DNA from: Salisediminibacterium halotolerans | GTDB taxonomy: Bacteria; Bacillota; Bacilli; Bacillales; Salisediminibacteriaceae | Length of the DNA stretch: 64,000 nucleotides | Assembly: GCF_003814815.1 (NCBI RefSeq) | Contig: NZ_RKQQ01000001.1 | Span: 1-64,000, forward strand | Reading direction: 5' to 3' | Part shown: piece by piece, positions 53,407-64,000 of the stretch | How positions within the stretch are numbered: position 1 is the stretch's first letter | Layout: each line of letters opens with the position of its first letter | Translations under genes and position numbers: made by a program | The notes under the pieces: generated by a model | Seen by the model: only the letters and a program-made list of their open reading frames with translations | Told to the model about the DNA's origin: nothing | Database searches by the model: none

Positions 53407-54771
53407 ATGTCAGAAGCTGTTATTAAATATTTACACGATAACCGTGATGCGCTGTTGGATAAACTGAAAGATTTTTTAGCGATTCAAAGCATCAGCACAT
53501 CACAGGAACATCAAAGCGACGTCCGTAAAGCAGGCGAGTTTGTTGCTGATTATTTAACAGAGATCGGCTTTGCCAACGTGCAAATTGAAGAAACCGGGGG
53601 GCATCCGCTCGTATACGCAGAATGGCTGGAGCATGAACAAGCTCCGACGGGGTTGTTTTACGGCCATTACGATGTGCAGCCCGCTGAACCGCTTGAACTG
53701 TGGAACAGCGATCCGTTTCAAGCCTCTATTCGCGAAGGCCGCCTGTATGCGCGCGGTGCGTCGGATGACAAAGGTCAAGTATTGATGCATTTAGCCGTAT
53801 TTGAAGCGTATATGAAAACAGAAGGGCAGCTTCCCGTTAATATGAAAGTCTGCATTGAAGGCGAAGAAGAAATCGGCAGCGCGAACCTTCTTCCTTACCT
53901 CGAGGCGAACCGCGAAGCTTATCAGGCCGATTTCGCCGTGATTTCCGACTCCGGGATGGTGTCTGCCGGTCAGCCGACGATGCTTTACGGATTAAAAGGA
54001 TTTACCGGTCTGGAAGTGACACTGCACGGTCCAAATCGCGATGTGCACAGCGGCCTGTACGGAGGAGCGGTGAAAAATCCCGCTGTCGCACTCAGTCAGC
54101 TCCTCGCTAAAATGAAAAATGAACACGAACAAGTGACGGTTCCGGGGTTTTATGACGACTGTGAAGAACTTACTGATCACGAACGGAATTTAATGAATGC
54201 GGCGCCCTCAGAGGATTATACCGCTTCACTCGGTGTTGTTGAAACGGTTCCGGAAGCAGGATACACGGTCAATGAACATTTGATGGCCCGCCCTACCCTG
54301 GAAGTCAATGGCATGTACAGCGGTTATCAAGAAGAAGGGATTAAAACGATCATTCCTTCCGAAGCAACCGCGAAACTGACCTGCCGGCTCGTCCCCGGTC
54401 AAGATCCGCAAACGATTCAAGATGCAATCGTCCGCTTTATTGAAGAGGAGACCCCAAAAGGTGTCCGGGCTGAGATTAAACGCGAATCGCTGTCTGCCAA
54501 AGCTTACAAGGTCGATCCTGACTTGCCGCTGATCCAAAAAGCGGCGACAAGTTTAACGGATGCATTCGGAAAAGAAACGGTTTTTGTCCGGCTGGGGGGG
54601 TCGATTCCAGTTGTTGAATGGATTGATTCGTTATGGACGATGCCTGTCATTCTGCTTGGTTTCGGCACGCCTGACGATAATCTCCATGCTCCGAATGAAA
54701 GCTTGCTGCTCGATCATTTCGACAAAGGCATGCGTGTTCTTGCTGACTTTTACAAAAAATGCGCACAGTAA
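53407..54771 (+). CDS. M20 family dipeptidase
   Basis: 454 residues. Zn metallopeptidase of the ArgE/DapE/CPG2 family. Metal ligands: His in YGHYDVQPAEP, Asp in ARGASDDKGQ, Glu pair in EGEEEIGSANL, and the C-terminal His in DDNLHAPNESLL. The insert domain (about 190-330) contains HGPNRDVHSGLYGGAVKNPA for dimerisation/substrate. AAAGGAGGG is 8 nt before ATG 53407; the frame opens at 53326 without need. It likely hydrolyses dipeptides in the cytoplasm. Confidence 0.9.
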   Translation: MSEAVIKYLHDNRDALLDKLKDFLAIQSISTSQEHQSDVRKAGEFVADYLTEIGFANVQIEETGGHPLVYAEWLEHEQAPTGLFYGHYDVQPAEPLELWNSDPFQASIREGRLYARGASDDKGQVLMHLAVFEAYMKTEGQLPVNMKVCIEGEEEIGSANLLPYLEANREAYQADFAVISDSGMVSAGQPTMLYGLKGFTGLEVTLHGPNRDVHSGLYGGAVKNPAVALSQLLAKMKNEHEQVTVPGFYDDCEELTDHERNLMNAAPSEDYTASLGVVETVPEAGYTVNEHLMARPTLEVNGMYSGYQEEGIKTIIPSEATAKLTCRLVPGQDPQTIQDAIVRFIEEETPKGVRAEIKRESLSAKAYKVDPDLPLIQKAATSLTDAFGKETVFVRLGGSIPVVEWIDSLWTMPVILLGFGTPDDNLHAPNESLLLDHFDKGMRVLADFYKKCAQ

Positions 54772-54810
54772 AAAAAGGCTGTTCCGTCAAATCGCGGAGC
54801 AGCCTTTTTA
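54771..54810. terminator. Bidirectional terminator after the dipeptidase
   Basis: AAAAAGGCTG arm pairs with CAGCCTTTTT, extended by TTCCG / CGGAG, between converging genes. Confidence 0.85.
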
Positions 54811-55026
54811 CGCGCCGTTTAAATAGCTTTCTGTTTCGATATATGCGATCGGCACATCCGTTGACTTCAATGTCATGATACAGGCTTCAGAGCTGAAGTT
54901 TTCTTTTTCTTCGATATATAATTCCCGGTCGTTACGGAATAATGAAATCCCTCGATAAAATCCGACAAGCTGGCGGATTCGTTCTTGCTCTAATTCAGTC
55001 AGCCGGCGGTCAAAAATCACCTTCAT
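54808..55026 (-). CDS. Small conserved protein, function unknown
   Basis: 72 residues starting MKVIFDRRLTELEQERIRQLVGFYRGISLF. AAGGAGGGG is 5 nt before ATG 55026, a strong ribosome site that supports a real gene. The open frame extends to 55182 but that part has no site. The strand-helix-rich sequence ends SYLNGA. I do not recognise a family. Confidence 0.65.
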   Translation of the reverse strand: MKVIFDRRLTELEQERIRQLVGFYRGISLFRNDRELYIEEKENFSSEACIMTLKSTDVPIAYIETESYLNGA

Positions 55027-55124
55027 AGTCGCCCCTCCTTTTAAACATCTCGTTAAGTTTCGCACATTCATTATATCATGTTTACAAACATTTGTAGAAT
55101 AATGTCGACAGAATTTGTGACAAT

Positions 55125-55148
55125 AAAAAAACCGCCTCTGTTGAGACG
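55125..55148 (-). terminator. Terminator of ssrA
   Basis: Minus strand: CGTCTC-AACA-GAGGCG stem (one G-U) then seven T residues, about 75 nt after the tmRNA 3' end. Confidence 0.7.
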
Positions 55149-55221
55149 ATATTTTCAAAAATGCTGCCGGATTTGTTACCAAAACAATCTATATCCCACC
55201 ATATCAGCGTTTATAAGCAAT

Positions 55222-55588
55222 TGGTGGAGACGGCGGGAATTGAACCCGCGTCCAGAGATAACGCAACTTAAACGTCTACGAGCGTAGTCAGTTTATTCGT
55301 GTTTCGCCTCGACTTCAGCCAACTGACAGGCTTCCGTGAGGCTAGTCTGATTGATCTCTTCCTCGCCCCCTCAGACGGCGGGGTTGAGGCGTAGCCCACT
55401 TAGAGTGAGTCCCTTAATCCTTCACATGGGCGATGAAGGCAGGAACCGCTAGCAGGGTTGTTACGCCGCTGCTAAAGCGAAATCGTTGTTTTCTTTGCCA
55501 GCTATTGGCGATGAGCGTTTTTACGAGGACACTCAGCTCGGCTCGCAGTTTAAGCACGACCTATCCCTGTCGAATCCAGAACGTCCCC
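55222..55588 (-). ncRNA. ssrA: Transfer-messenger RNA (tmRNA)
   Basis: 367 nt from GGGGACG (55588) to an encoded CCA (55222). The acceptor stem GGGGACG pairs with CGTCTCC (one G-U); GGTTCAATTCCCGCC is the T arm. The tag frame on the minus strand reads A-G-K-E-N-N-D-F-A-L-A-A-A then TAA (around 55490-55453). It rescues stalled ribosomes with SmpB, encoded just upstream. The tag ends ALAAA where most tags end ALAA. Confidence 0.95.
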
Positions 55589-55658
55589 GTGTCAGTAAGG
55601 AAACGTCAAGGAGGACTGAATAGATCCCTATTCAATTGGACCTTAACTTTTCTATTTA

Positions 55659-55686
55659 ATTATAACATAATTTTCTCGGCCGTCAA
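55659..55686 (-). promoter_or_regulatory. Promoter of ssrA
   Basis: Minus strand TTGACG (55686-55681), 16 bp, TATAAT (55664-55659). Transcription would begin about 65 nt before the mature tmRNA 5' end, leaving a leader to be processed. Confidence 0.7.
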
Positions 55687-55700
55687 AGGGCCTGGGCCGG

Positions 55701-56171
55701 TTATGAACGTCCGATTTGACGGTCTTTAAATTCTCTTTCAACTTCGCGTTTCATCGCTTTTTGTTTCAGATCTTCTCGTTTGTCATATTTTTTCTTCCCT
55801 TTGCCGATACCGATCAATACTTTCGCTACACCGTTTTTAATATACATTTTTAACGGGACAAGCGTGTAGCCTTTTTCTTTTGTCATACCGGCAAGTTTGT
55901 TAATTTCTTTTTTATGCAAAAGCAGCTTCCGCGCGCGAACAGGATCGTGATTGAATCGGTTTCCTTGTTCATACGGGCTGATATGCATATTATGAATCCA
56001 GACCTCGCCGTTTTTAACTCGGGCGAAGGAGTCTTTAAAATTGACGCGGCGGTTTCGTACCGACTTAATTTCCGTCCCGGTTAACACGATCCCGCATTCA
56101 AACGTTTCTTCAATGTGAAAATCGTGGCGCGCTTTTCGATTTTGAGCAATATCGCGTCCTTCAGTAGCCAT
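55701..56171 (-). CDS. smpB: SsrA-binding protein SmpB
   Basis: 156 residues. It binds tmRNA and places it in stalled ribosomes. [29 protein letters not shown] near the N-terminus, [11 protein letters not shown], and the basic tail [19 protein letters not shown] are the conserved parts. AAAGGA precedes the ATG. It is between rnr and ssrA as in B. subtilis. Confidence 0.96.
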   Translation of the reverse strand: MATEGRDIAQNRKARHDFHIEETFECGIVLTGTEIKSVRNRRVNFKDSFARVKNGEVWIHNMHISPYEQGNRFNHDPVRARKLLLHKKEINKLAGMTKEKGYTLVPLKMYIKNGVAKVLIGIGKGKKKYDKREDLKQKAMKREVEREFKDRQIGRS

Positions 56172-56249
56172 TCAACTGCATCCTTTCTTTGTTTCATGCA
56201 CGCATTTATCTTATCAAATATCCGCTTCTGCCGCTACGGAAAGAGAAAA

Positions 56250-56287
56250 ATCGGAGCCTGAAACTGCCGCGCGGACAGTTTCAGGCC
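56250..56287 (-). terminator. Terminator after rnr
   Basis: Minus strand: GCCTGAAACTG / CAGTTTCAGGC stem, then CTCCGATTTTTC. Confidence 0.7.
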
Positions 56288-56296
56288 CATTAAATG

Positions 56297-58576
56297 CTAT
56301 TTTTTCTTTTTTGCTTTATTTTTCGGAGCGGCGTTATAAAACGGCTGCTTCTTTTTCTTCTTGCCGTTTTTCCCGGCTTTACCGCCGTCTTTTTTTGCTT
56401 TATCCGCTGCAACCGTCTTCGCTGCCGGTTTCCCTTTGCTTTTGCGCGGTTTCATTCCGACCACTTCAAAATCGACCGATCTCTCGTCGACATCCACTTT
56501 CACGACGCGGACGTCAATTTCATCTCCGAGCCGGAATGTATTGCCGGTCCGTTCGCCGATCATGACAAACTGTTTTTGATCAAAATGATAAAAATCGTCG
56601 GTTAAATAGCTGACATGTACGAGACCTTCGATCGTGTTATGAAGTTCCACAAACAGCCCGAAGTTCGTCACACCGCTGATAATCCCGGTATATTCTTCAC
56701 CGACTTTATCTTGCATAAACTGAACCTTTTTCAGATCGTCCGTTTCCCGTTCCGCTTCTTCGGCCCGGCGCTCCATATCTGAGGAATGTGCGGTAATTTC
56801 CGGCAGTTCATTTTGCCATTTCGAAATCGTTTTTTGATCCGATTTGCCCTCGATCAAATACGTGCGGATTAAACGGTGGACAATCAGGTCCGGATACCGG
56901 CGTATCGGCGAGGTGAAATGCGTATAATAATCCGAAGCCAAACCGAAATGCCCTAAGTTTGACGGCTCATAGCGCGCCTGCTGCATCGAGCGCAGCATCA
57001 CGCGGCTGATGACAGTTTCTTCCGGTTCGCCGCGCACCTCTTCAAGCAGCTCCTGCAGCGCCCCCGGGTGAATACTGTTTCCTTTTCCTTTGACCGAATA
57101 GCCGAAGTTCGTAACAAATTCTAAAAACTGCTGGAGTTTTTCTTCGTCCGGATTTTCGTGGATTCGATAAACGAACGGCAGTTTGAGCCAGTAAAAATGT
57201 TCGGCAACAGTCTCGTTTGCAGCCAGCATAAATTCCTCAATTAAACGTTCGGCAACGCTGCGCTCGCGTAAAACGACGTCGGTCGGGGTGCCGTCTTCGT
57301 CAACTTCAACACCGGCTTCTTTAAAATCAAAATCGATAGCACCGCGGGCAAACCGTTTTTTGCGCAGCTTTTCCGCGAGTGTTTCCATGTCTTTGAACAT
57401 CGGAACGAGCGATTGATAACGTTCTTTCGTCTTTTCATCGTCATCGACTAATATTTTGCGCACATCATCGTATGTCATCCGCTCGTTCGTACGGATCACA
57501 CTTGGATAAATTTCGTGCGAAACGACTTGACCGTCATTGTTAATTTCCATCGTGCACGATAACGTTAAGCGGTCGACCTGCGGGTTCAGTGAACAAATTC
57601 CGTTTGAGAGCCGGTGCGGAATCATCGGAATCACGCGATCGGTTAAATAACTGCTCGTCCCGCGCTCGTAAGCTTCTTTATCAATCGGCGAGCCTTCTGT
57701 GACATAGTTGGTTACGTCGGCAATATGAACACCGAGCTGCATATTGCCGTTCTCGAGCGTTTTTACTTCAACGGCATCATCAAGATCTTTCGCATCTGCC
57801 CCGTCGATCGTAACAATCGTTTCCGTTCTTAAATCGCGCCGTCCTTCATAATCTTCTTCTTCAATCTCATCGGGCACGTTGTTTGCATGCGTGATGGCCT
57901 CTTCAGGAAACTCGCCGGGCAGTCCGTGTTTATGAATAATCGAGAGAATGTCAACACCCGGATCGTTTTTATGGCCGAGCACTTTTTTTACATGGCCTTC
58001 GGCGAGCTTGCGCCCTTCCGGATACTTCGTAATTTCTACCAATACTTTATGACCGTCAACAGCACCGAGTTCGTTTCCTTTCGGGATAAAAATATCAGCC
58101 GGTATTCGTTTGTCGTCTGAGACAACAAAACCGTAGTTCTTTTCATCGATGTATTTTCCGACCGTTTGCGTGACCGATCGTTTTACGATCCGGATAACCG
58201 ACCCTTCCGGACGGGCGCCCTCTTTTCGGTCATTCAACCGGACTAATACTGTATCGCCGTTCATCGCTGTGCTCATTTCTTCCGGTGAAATGTATACATC
58301 GTCCATTTCTTCGGCCGTTTTTATAAAAGCAAAGCCGCGCGGATTCATAATCACTTCGCCGCGGACGAGGTCCATTTTTTCCGGCACACCGTAGCGGTTT
58401 GTTCGTGTCCGGACGGCATAACCGCCGTCTTCTAATTCATTTAACGCTTGAATAAGCTTTTTAGATTCTTCTGCACCTTCAATATTGAATGCTTCTTCTA
58501 AATCTTTCACCGACTGAGGCTTTTCCGCCTCTGATCGTAAATAATTGAGGATGTCTTCTGTTAATGTCTGTGACAT
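56297..58576 (-). CDS. rnr: Ribonuclease R
   Basis: 759 residues. 3'-5' exoribonuclease that degrades structured RNA and works with tmRNA on non-stop messages. Order: N-terminal winged helix, two cold-shock-like domains, the RNB catalytic domain ([17 protein letters not shown] with the metal-binding Asp residues, near 270-286), an S1 domain ([21 protein letters not shown], near 640), and a very basic C-terminal tail ([21 protein letters not shown]). GAAAGGAG precedes the ATG. Confidence 0.96.
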   Translation of the reverse strand: MSQTLTEDILNYLRSEAEKPQSVKDLEEAFNIEGAEESKKLIQALNELEDGGYAVRTRTNRYGVPEKMDLVRGEVIMNPRGFAFIKTAEEMDDVYISPEEMSTAMNGDTVLVRLNDRKEGARPEGSVIRIVKRSVTQTVGKYIDEKNYGFVVSDDKRIPADIFIPKGNELGAVDGHKVLVEITKYPEGRKLAEGHVKKVLGHKNDPGVDILSIIHKHGLPGEFPEEAITHANNVPDEIEEEDYEGRRDLRTETIVTIDGADAKDLDDAVEVKTLENGNMQLGVHIADVTNYVTEGSPIDKEAYERGTSSYLTDRVIPMIPHRLSNGICSLNPQVDRLTLSCTMEINNDGQVVSHEIYPSVIRTNERMTYDDVRKILVDDDEKTKERYQSLVPMFKDMETLAEKLRKKRFARGAIDFDFKEAGVEVDEDGTPTDVVLRERSVAERLIEEFMLAANETVAEHFYWLKLPFVYRIHENPDEEKLQQFLEFVTNFGYSVKGKGNSIHPGALQELLEEVRGEPEETVISRVMLRSMQQARYEPSNLGHFGLASDYYTHFTSPIRRYPDLIVHRLIRTYLIEGKSDQKTISKWQNELPEITAHSSDMERRAEEAERETDDLKKVQFMQDKVGEEYTGIISGVTNFGLFVELHNTIEGLVHVSYLTDDFYHFDQKQFVMIGERTGNTFRLGDEIDVRVVKVDVDERSVDFEVVGMKPRKSKGKPAAKTVAADKAKKDGGKAGKNGKKKKKQPFYNAAPKNKAKKKK

Positions 58577-58614
58577 TGTTAATTACTCCTTTCGACTGCA
58601 TGGCGCAATAACGA

Positions 58615-59370
58615 TCAGACATCATCCCAGTTCAGGCTTTCAAGAAATTCGTACACATCTTCGTGCAGCTGGTCTTTCTCTTTATCGAGCGTAATGACAT
58701 GGCTTGACTCTTCGTACCATTTAAGGTGTTTATCATCACACTCGACGCCTTCATAAATGATCTCTGCGCTTTTCGGCTCGATCATTTGATCATGTCTTGC
58801 CTGTACAACAAATGTCGGTGTGTAAATCATATCGATATTGCTGCGCACGTCGTTTAATAATGTTTGTAAAGCTTTGATGGTCGTTCGGGGGGCATCGCCG
58901 AGTGCCGAAATTTCTTCGTCGATCACGGCGGATGATTTCCCTTCGTATTCTTTGAATTCTTGCGTGTAACGGATGACACCTTCGTGCATAATATCTTCCC
59001 CGCGAATTTCCATTGGAGCGCACATGGGAATGATTCCCTTTACAGGATAGGTATACCCGAGTTTTAAGGAAAACACACCTCCGAGTGATAAACCGCCGAC
59101 AGCGATTTTTTCGTAACCGAGCGACTGCAAATGCTCATAACCCGCGACGACATCTCGCCACCAATCTTTCGGGGAAGCTGCAAATAATTCTTCCGGCGGT
59201 ACTCCGTGTCCTTGCATATGCGGCGCGTGCGATGTGTAGCCGCGCTTTTCCAAATAACGGCCGAGCATCCGGACATCAGCCGAATTGCCGGTAAAGCCGT
59301 GTAAAAGGAGAACTGCCCGGTCTCCGCCGCCTTCAAATGTAAATGGTTGAGGGATGTTTACTTTTACCAT
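58615..59370 (-). CDS. est: Carboxylesterase (alpha/beta hydrolase, Est30 type)
   Basis: 251 residues. [22 protein letters not shown] gives the oxyanion strand; nucleophile Ser in [14 protein letters not shown] near 93; Asp in [12 protein letters not shown]; His in ESSHVITLD. Matches the thermostable monoacyl esterase encoded upstream of rnr in Bacillus/Geobacillus. ATG 59370 has AAGGAAG ahead; a GTG immediately before it is an alternative. Confidence 0.92.
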   Translation of the reverse strand: MVKVNIPQPFTFEGGGDRAVLLLHGFTGNSADVRMLGRYLEKRGYTSHAPHMQGHGVPPEELFAASPKDWWRDVVAGYEHLQSLGYEKIAVGGLSLGGVFSLKLGYTYPVKGIIPMCAPMEIRGEDIMHEGVIRYTQEFKEYEGKSSAVIDEEISALGDAPRTTIKALQTLLNDVRSNIDMIYTPTFVVQARHDQMIEPKSAEIIYEGVECDDKHLKWYEESSHVITLDKEKDQLHEDVYEFLESLNWDDV

Positions 59371-59392
59371 CACGTCATCTTCCTTCCGTCAG

Positions 59393-60088
59393 TTACTGTT
59401 TATCGTGCAAAAATTGATCGATTCGTTTGAGCAAACTTTCCTTTTCCCCGCTGTGCCAAATGTAATGTTTAGCTTCCGGGAAGAAATAAATTTCTTTATC
59501 CTCCGAACGTATTTCGTTGTAAATATACTCAGCGCTTTTCACAGGCACGAGGCCGTCCTTTTCGCCTTGGATGATTAACGTCGGCACGCTGATTTCGCTA
59601 AAGTGAGGGCGGATTTTCCGAACCATCTTGGCAAACTCAATCGTCGCTTTCACCGGAGTATTTTGCAATTTGTCGCGGTAAAGCAAATAGTACTCGTCTT
59701 CAGACAGTTCACCGCGGAGGCCTTCCACCGCCCAGCCCGTTAAATCGCTGGCCAGCTGCTTCGGGTTAAGATAAAAGGCGGCCGCACTGATTAAAACTAA
59801 CCGGTCAACCCGGTAATGTACGGATAAATAACTGGCAATAACACCGCCCATCGAAAAACCGATCAGATAGACGGTATCACAGCGTTCAAGCAGCTCTTCC
59901 AACGCGTATTTCGCCTTTAAGAGCCAATGCTTGTAAGTTACTGCCTTTAAACTGTCCTTCGTTCCGTCATGCCCGGGGAGATCAGGAACATAAACGAGCC
60001 AGTTTGTTTTTTCCGTAAAATGCGTTTCAATCTCTTGAATATCTTCGCGCGAGCCGGCAAACCCGTGCAGAATTAAACAGCCGATCAC
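59393..60088 (-). CDS. Alpha/beta hydrolase
   Basis: 231 residues. GCLILHGFAGSREDIQEIE, nucleophile Ser in IGFSMGGVIASYL near 82, Asp in IIQGEKDGLVP, His in EAKHYIWHSG: a complete triad. It resembles the neighbouring esterase gene but is clearly distinct. GTG 60088 is selected because AAAGGAGG is 8 nt ahead; the frame opens at 60121. The substrate is unknown. It sits between est and secG. Confidence 0.85.
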   Translation of the reverse strand: MIGCLILHGFAGSREDIQEIETHFTEKTNWLVYVPDLPGHDGTKDSLKAVTYKHWLLKAKYALEELLERCDTVYLIGFSMGGVIASYLSVHYRVDRLVLISAAAFYLNPKQLASDLTGWAVEGLRGELSEDEYYLLYRDKLQNTPVKATIEFAKMVRKIRPHFSEISVPTLIIQGEKDGLVPVKSAEYIYNEIRSEDKEIYFFPEAKHYIWHSGEKESLLKRIDQFLHDKQ

Positions 60089-60197
60089 TTTCACCACCTC
60101 CTTTTGGAGCCCGATTAACATGACTATATCGTTGTTTGCCGCTCGTTAAATCAAAAAAAAGCAGACCGGTTCCGGCCTGCTGCTTCATGGTACACGG

Positions 60198-60428
60198 TTA
60201 CATATAATACCCTAAAACCAACGTCAGCAAAAAGAAGAGAATGCCGAGGACAACGGTTGCACGGCCTAACACCGCTTCCATCCCTCTGGCTTTTTGTTTC
60301 CCGACAAGCTGTTCGGCGCCGCCGGAAATCGCTCCCGACAGGCCGGCACTTCTTCCTGATTGCAGTAAAACGGCGGTAATCAGTAAAATTGATACAATAA
60401 CAAGTAAAACCGAAACGATCGCTTCCAC
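60198..60428 (-). CDS. secG: Preprotein translocase subunit SecG
   Basis: 76 residues with two membrane helices (about 3-22 and 55-75) around a Gly/Ser-rich loop with [21 protein letters not shown]. It helps SecA-driven export with SecYE. GTG 60428 follows GGAGGTG. Its position downstream of eno is as in other Bacillus genomes. Confidence 0.95.
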   Translation of the reverse strand: MEAIVSVLLVIVSILLITAVLLQSGRSAGLSGAISGGAEQLVGKQKARGMEAVLGRATVVLGILFFLLTLVLGYYM

Positions 60429-60526
60429 TTCTGTACACCTCCATAACGCACATCTAAGCCTTAATAGATCATATCACGAGCCAAACGCATACGCAATACC
60501 TTCACGGGAGCGGGGGCTATGTCCGT

Positions 60527-61573
60527 TTAACACGTTACAGCGCGGTTCTTTTCTGCTGATTCATAAAGGGCATCGAGAATTTTTTGAATATAACGCCCCT
60601 CGTGCGGCTGGATGATCGGCTTTGATTTGCCGTCAATCACATTCAAAAAATGCGTGATCTGCGCTTGGTAAGGATCATCCGGACCGGTCTGTTCGATAAA
60701 GCGGGGAATCCGGTCGAATAATGCGCCGTACTCTTCTTTATAAAGAGCGAAAGGGTGAAAGTCCGCCCCGCCCTTGTCCCCCAGCAACGAGACATTTAAA
60801 TGCTCGTCTGTTTCAATATTCGCCGCGTAGGACGTTTCCAGCACAAGCGAGGCCCCGTTTTCAAAACGAATCATGCCGCTGGCAAGATCTTCGACGCTGA
60901 ACGTATGAGGATCCCACTCGCCAAACAGACCGACTCCCGGCTTTTTGCCCAACCGCTGGTGCGTAACAGCCGATGCTTCAACGGGTTCAGGAAAACCGCT
61001 TAAATTTATCGCTAAATCAAGCATATGCACGCCGACATCGATAAGCGGCCCGCCTCCCTGCAAGTTTTTATCTGTGAAGACGCCCCAGCCCGGAATGCCT
61101 CTGCGCCGCATCGCCTGCACGTTCATATGATAAATTTCGCCCAGTTCTCCGGCATCAATCGCCCGCTTTAATACCGTTGTTTCGCAGCGGTGGCGGAAAT
61201 GAAACCCGTACAGCAAGTGTTTGCCTGCCTCTTTCGCTGCCTGTTCCATTCTAAGCGCTTCGGCTTCATTCATTGCCGGCGGTTTTTCACAAAGCACATG
61301 GCAGCCTGCCTGCAACGCACGTATCACATGGTCGGCATGCAAAGCGTTAGGGGAGCAAACGCTGACAACATCCAAATTTTCCTTCGCGAGCATCTCTTCT
61401 GCGCTTGTATAAACGTGCGCGATTCCGAATTTATCGGCTGCTCGCTGCGCTGTTTCAGCTGTCCGCGATGATACGGCGCGCAACTGTGTGCGCGGATCGT
61501 TATCATACCAAGGCATATGCGCATCTTGCGCAATCTTTCCTGCGCTGATGATCCCGACTTGCAAAGGTTTCAT
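60527..61573 (-). CDS. Gfo/Idh/MocA family oxidoreductase
   Basis: 348 residues. NAD(P)-binding N-terminal domain with VGIISAGKIAQDAHMPWY; CEKPPAMNEAEALRM carries the family's conserved EKP Lys. The C-terminal alpha/beta domain holds GGGPLIDVGVHMLDLAINLSG with the catalytic His/Asp region. These enzymes oxidise or reduce sugars and inositols; the substrate is unknown. AAAGGGTGA precedes ATG 61573. It is inserted between eno and secG and is probably an independent cargo gene. Confidence 0.88.
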   Translation of the reverse strand: MKPLQVGIISAGKIAQDAHMPWYDNDPRTQLRAVSSRTAETAQRAADKFGIAHVYTSAEEMLAKENLDVVSVCSPNALHADHVIRALQAGCHVLCEKPPAMNEAEALRMEQAAKEAGKHLLYGFHFRHRCETTVLKRAIDAGELGEIYHMNVQAMRRRGIPGWGVFTDKNLQGGGPLIDVGVHMLDLAINLSGFPEPVEASAVTHQRLGKKPGVGLFGEWDPHTFSVEDLASGMIRFENGASLVLETSYAANIETDEHLNVSLLGDKGGADFHPFALYKEEYGALFDRIPRFIEQTGPDDPYQAQITHFLNVIDGKSKPIIQPHEGRYIQKILDALYESAEKNRAVTC

Positions 61574-61610
61574 GATCCAATCACCCTTTCTCTTTAATTT
61601 TACTGTATCG

Positions 61611-61643
61611 AAAAATCCCCCGGTTTTCAAAGAAAACCGGGGG
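61611..61643 (-). terminator. Terminator of eno
   Basis: Minus strand: CCCCCGGTTTT / AAAACCGGGGG stem with a 5-nt loop, then ATTTTT. Confidence 0.85.
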
Positions 61644-61653
61644 ATGACTGTGC

Positions 61654-62961
<1,308 letters not shown>

Positions 62962-64000
62962 TTATTTTTTAATTAAAGACGTTCCTGTCATTTGTTCAGG
63001 TTTTTCGATTTTTAGCAGCTCGACCATCGTCGGCGCTAAATCACCGAGAATCCCGTCTTCACGCAGTTCGACGTTCTTATCTGTCACGATCACCGGAACC
63101 GGATTTGTCGTGTGGGCGGTCATCGGACTGCCGTCTTCCATCGTGAGCTGATCAGCATTACCGTGATCGGCTGTAATAATCGACTTTCCGCCTTTTTCCT
63201 CGATTAAATCAACGATTTTGCCAAGGCATTCGTCGACTGCTTCAACTGCTTGGATCGTCGGCTCGAGCATACCGGAATGACCGACCATATCCGGATTGGC
63301 AAAGTTGAGGATGATCATATCATGCTTATCGGCATTAATTTCCTTCAGCAATGCATCCGTCACTTCATAGGCGCTCATTTCCGGTTTCAGATCATACGTT
63401 GCCACTTTCGGAGAATCAATCAGCACCCGTGTTTCACCGTCGAACTCTTCCTCGCGGCCGCCGCTGAAAAAGAACGTTACGTGCGGATACTTTTCGGTTT
63501 CGGCGATGCGCAATTGCTTAAGCCCGTTGTTCGCGACAACTTCCCCGAGAACGTTCTCTAAATCTTCCGGCGGATACGCCACTTCTGCATTCACCGAATC
63601 GCTGTAATGAGTAAGCGTTGTAAAGTAGAGGTTTTTCGGAAACTTCGGCCCAAGATCAAACCCGTCAAACGAATCGTTCGTGAATAAGTTCGACATTTGG
63701 ATCGCCCGATCCGGACGGAAATTGTAAAAGATTACGCCGTCCTCATCTTGGATCGTTGCAACCGGTGTTTCGCCGTCTGCTTTCGTCATCACTGTCGGGA
63801 CAACGAACTCATCGTGAATGTCACGGCTGTAGGATTCATCCAGCGCATCAGCTGCTGATACGAACTTCTGGCCTTCACCGTAAACCATCGCGCGATAGCT
63901 CTTTTCAACTCGGTCCCAGCGATTATCGCGGTCCATCGCGTAATAGCGTCCTTGCAGCGTTGCGATTTGACCGACACCGAGTTCGTTCATTTTTTCTTCC
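62962..64000 (-). CDS. gpmI: 2,3-bisphosphoglycerate-independent phosphoglycerate mutase (C-terminal part)
   Basis: The frame is open through the right edge, so the N-terminal third (with the phosphoserine domain) lies outside the window. The visible 345 codons include [37 protein letters not shown], the Mn-binding [12 protein letters not shown], and [15 protein letters not shown]. It interconverts 3- and 2-phosphoglycerate ahead of enolase. Confidence 0.95.
   Translation of the reverse strand, partial: EEKMNELGVGQIATLQGRYYAMDRDNRWDRVEKSYRAMVYGEGQKFVSAADALDESYSRDIHDEFVVPTVMTKADGETPVATIQDEDGVIFYNFRPDRAIQMSNLFTNDSFDGFDLGPKFPKNLYFTTLTHYSDSVNAEVAYPPEDLENVLGEVVANNGLKQLRIAETEKYPHVTFFFSGGREEEFDGETRVLIDSPKVATYDLKPEMSAYEVTDALLKEINADKHDMIILNFANPDMVGHSGMLEPTIQAVEAVDECLGKIVDLIEEKGGKSIITADHGNADQLTMEDGSPMTAHTTNPVPVIVTDKNVELREDGILGDLAPTMVELLKIEKPEQMTGTSLIKK

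Overview
The window comes from a low-GC Gram-positive of the Bacillaceae. Gene content and order follow Bacillus subtilis neighbourhoods closely: bioY-yuiD-yuiB-yuiA-yumB-yumC-yutM-yuzB-yutJ-yuzD-yutI, yutF-yutE-yutD, yunF-yunE-yunD, sufCDSUB beside metNPQ, fadN-fadA-fadE-yusI-gcvH, and ssrA-smpB-rnr-est-secG-eno-gpmI. The exported proteins are strongly acidic. MetQ has about 67 Asp/Glu and only a handful of Lys/Arg by hand count. Na+-coupled type transporters (NSS, NhaC) and a menaquinone gene of the futalosine route (mqnE) are also present. Together these suggest a haloalkaliphilic relative of B. halodurans; this is an inference, not an identification.

Layout. 1-350: promoters and leader of an rRNA operon reading out of the left edge. 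0.4-14.8 kb: bioY under a BirA-type operator, a degenerate M17 aminopeptidase-like protein where B. subtilis has yuiE, two NDH-2-type flavoproteins, ferredoxin reductase, Fe-S carriers (HesB, NifU), mqnE, a SufR-like regulator and small conserved Cys proteins. 14.9-18.4 kb: NSS transporter and an NhaC-family transporter behind a lysine riboswitch. 18.4-24.1 kb: folA, thyA, HD-GYP, yunD, yunE and yunF, all leftward and tightly packed. 24.1-29.5 kb: sufCDSUB. 29.5-30.3 kb: intergenic region with repeats and one small possible ORF. 30.3-33.2 kb: metNPQ methionine ABC transporter behind a SAM (S-box) riboswitch. 33.3-34.5 kb: MFS transporter. 34.6-35.1 kb: palindromic repeat element bracketed by two identical terminator-like hairpins. 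35.1-41.5 kb: fatty-acid oxidation operon (FadR-type operator) running into yusI and gcvH. 41.7-43.0 kb: a secY outside the ribosomal-protein cluster. 43.2-46.3 kb: lipoprotein plus two-component system. 46.4-47.6 kb: short homoserine dehydrogenase behind a second S-box. 47.7-51.5 kb: methyl-accepting chemotaxis protein diverging from a STAS / PP2C phosphatase / HATPase partner-switching module. 51.5-55.0 kb: ilvD, an M20 dipeptidase and a small unknown gene. 55.2-64 kb: ssrA (tmRNA), smpB, rnr, two alpha/beta hydrolases, secG, a Gfo/Idh oxidoreductase, eno and the 3' part of gpmI.

The most interesting observation is the yusI gene (ArsC/Spx-like thioredoxin fold). It is intact only if an in-frame TGA at codon 11 is read through. 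That TGA sits at the first position of the family's CxxC redox motif, giving U-G-T-C. A 6-bp hairpin with loop GGAC begins its loop 29 nt after the TGA, which matches the published bacterial SECIS geometry. It is a candidate selenoprotein; the alternative is a point nonsense mutation.
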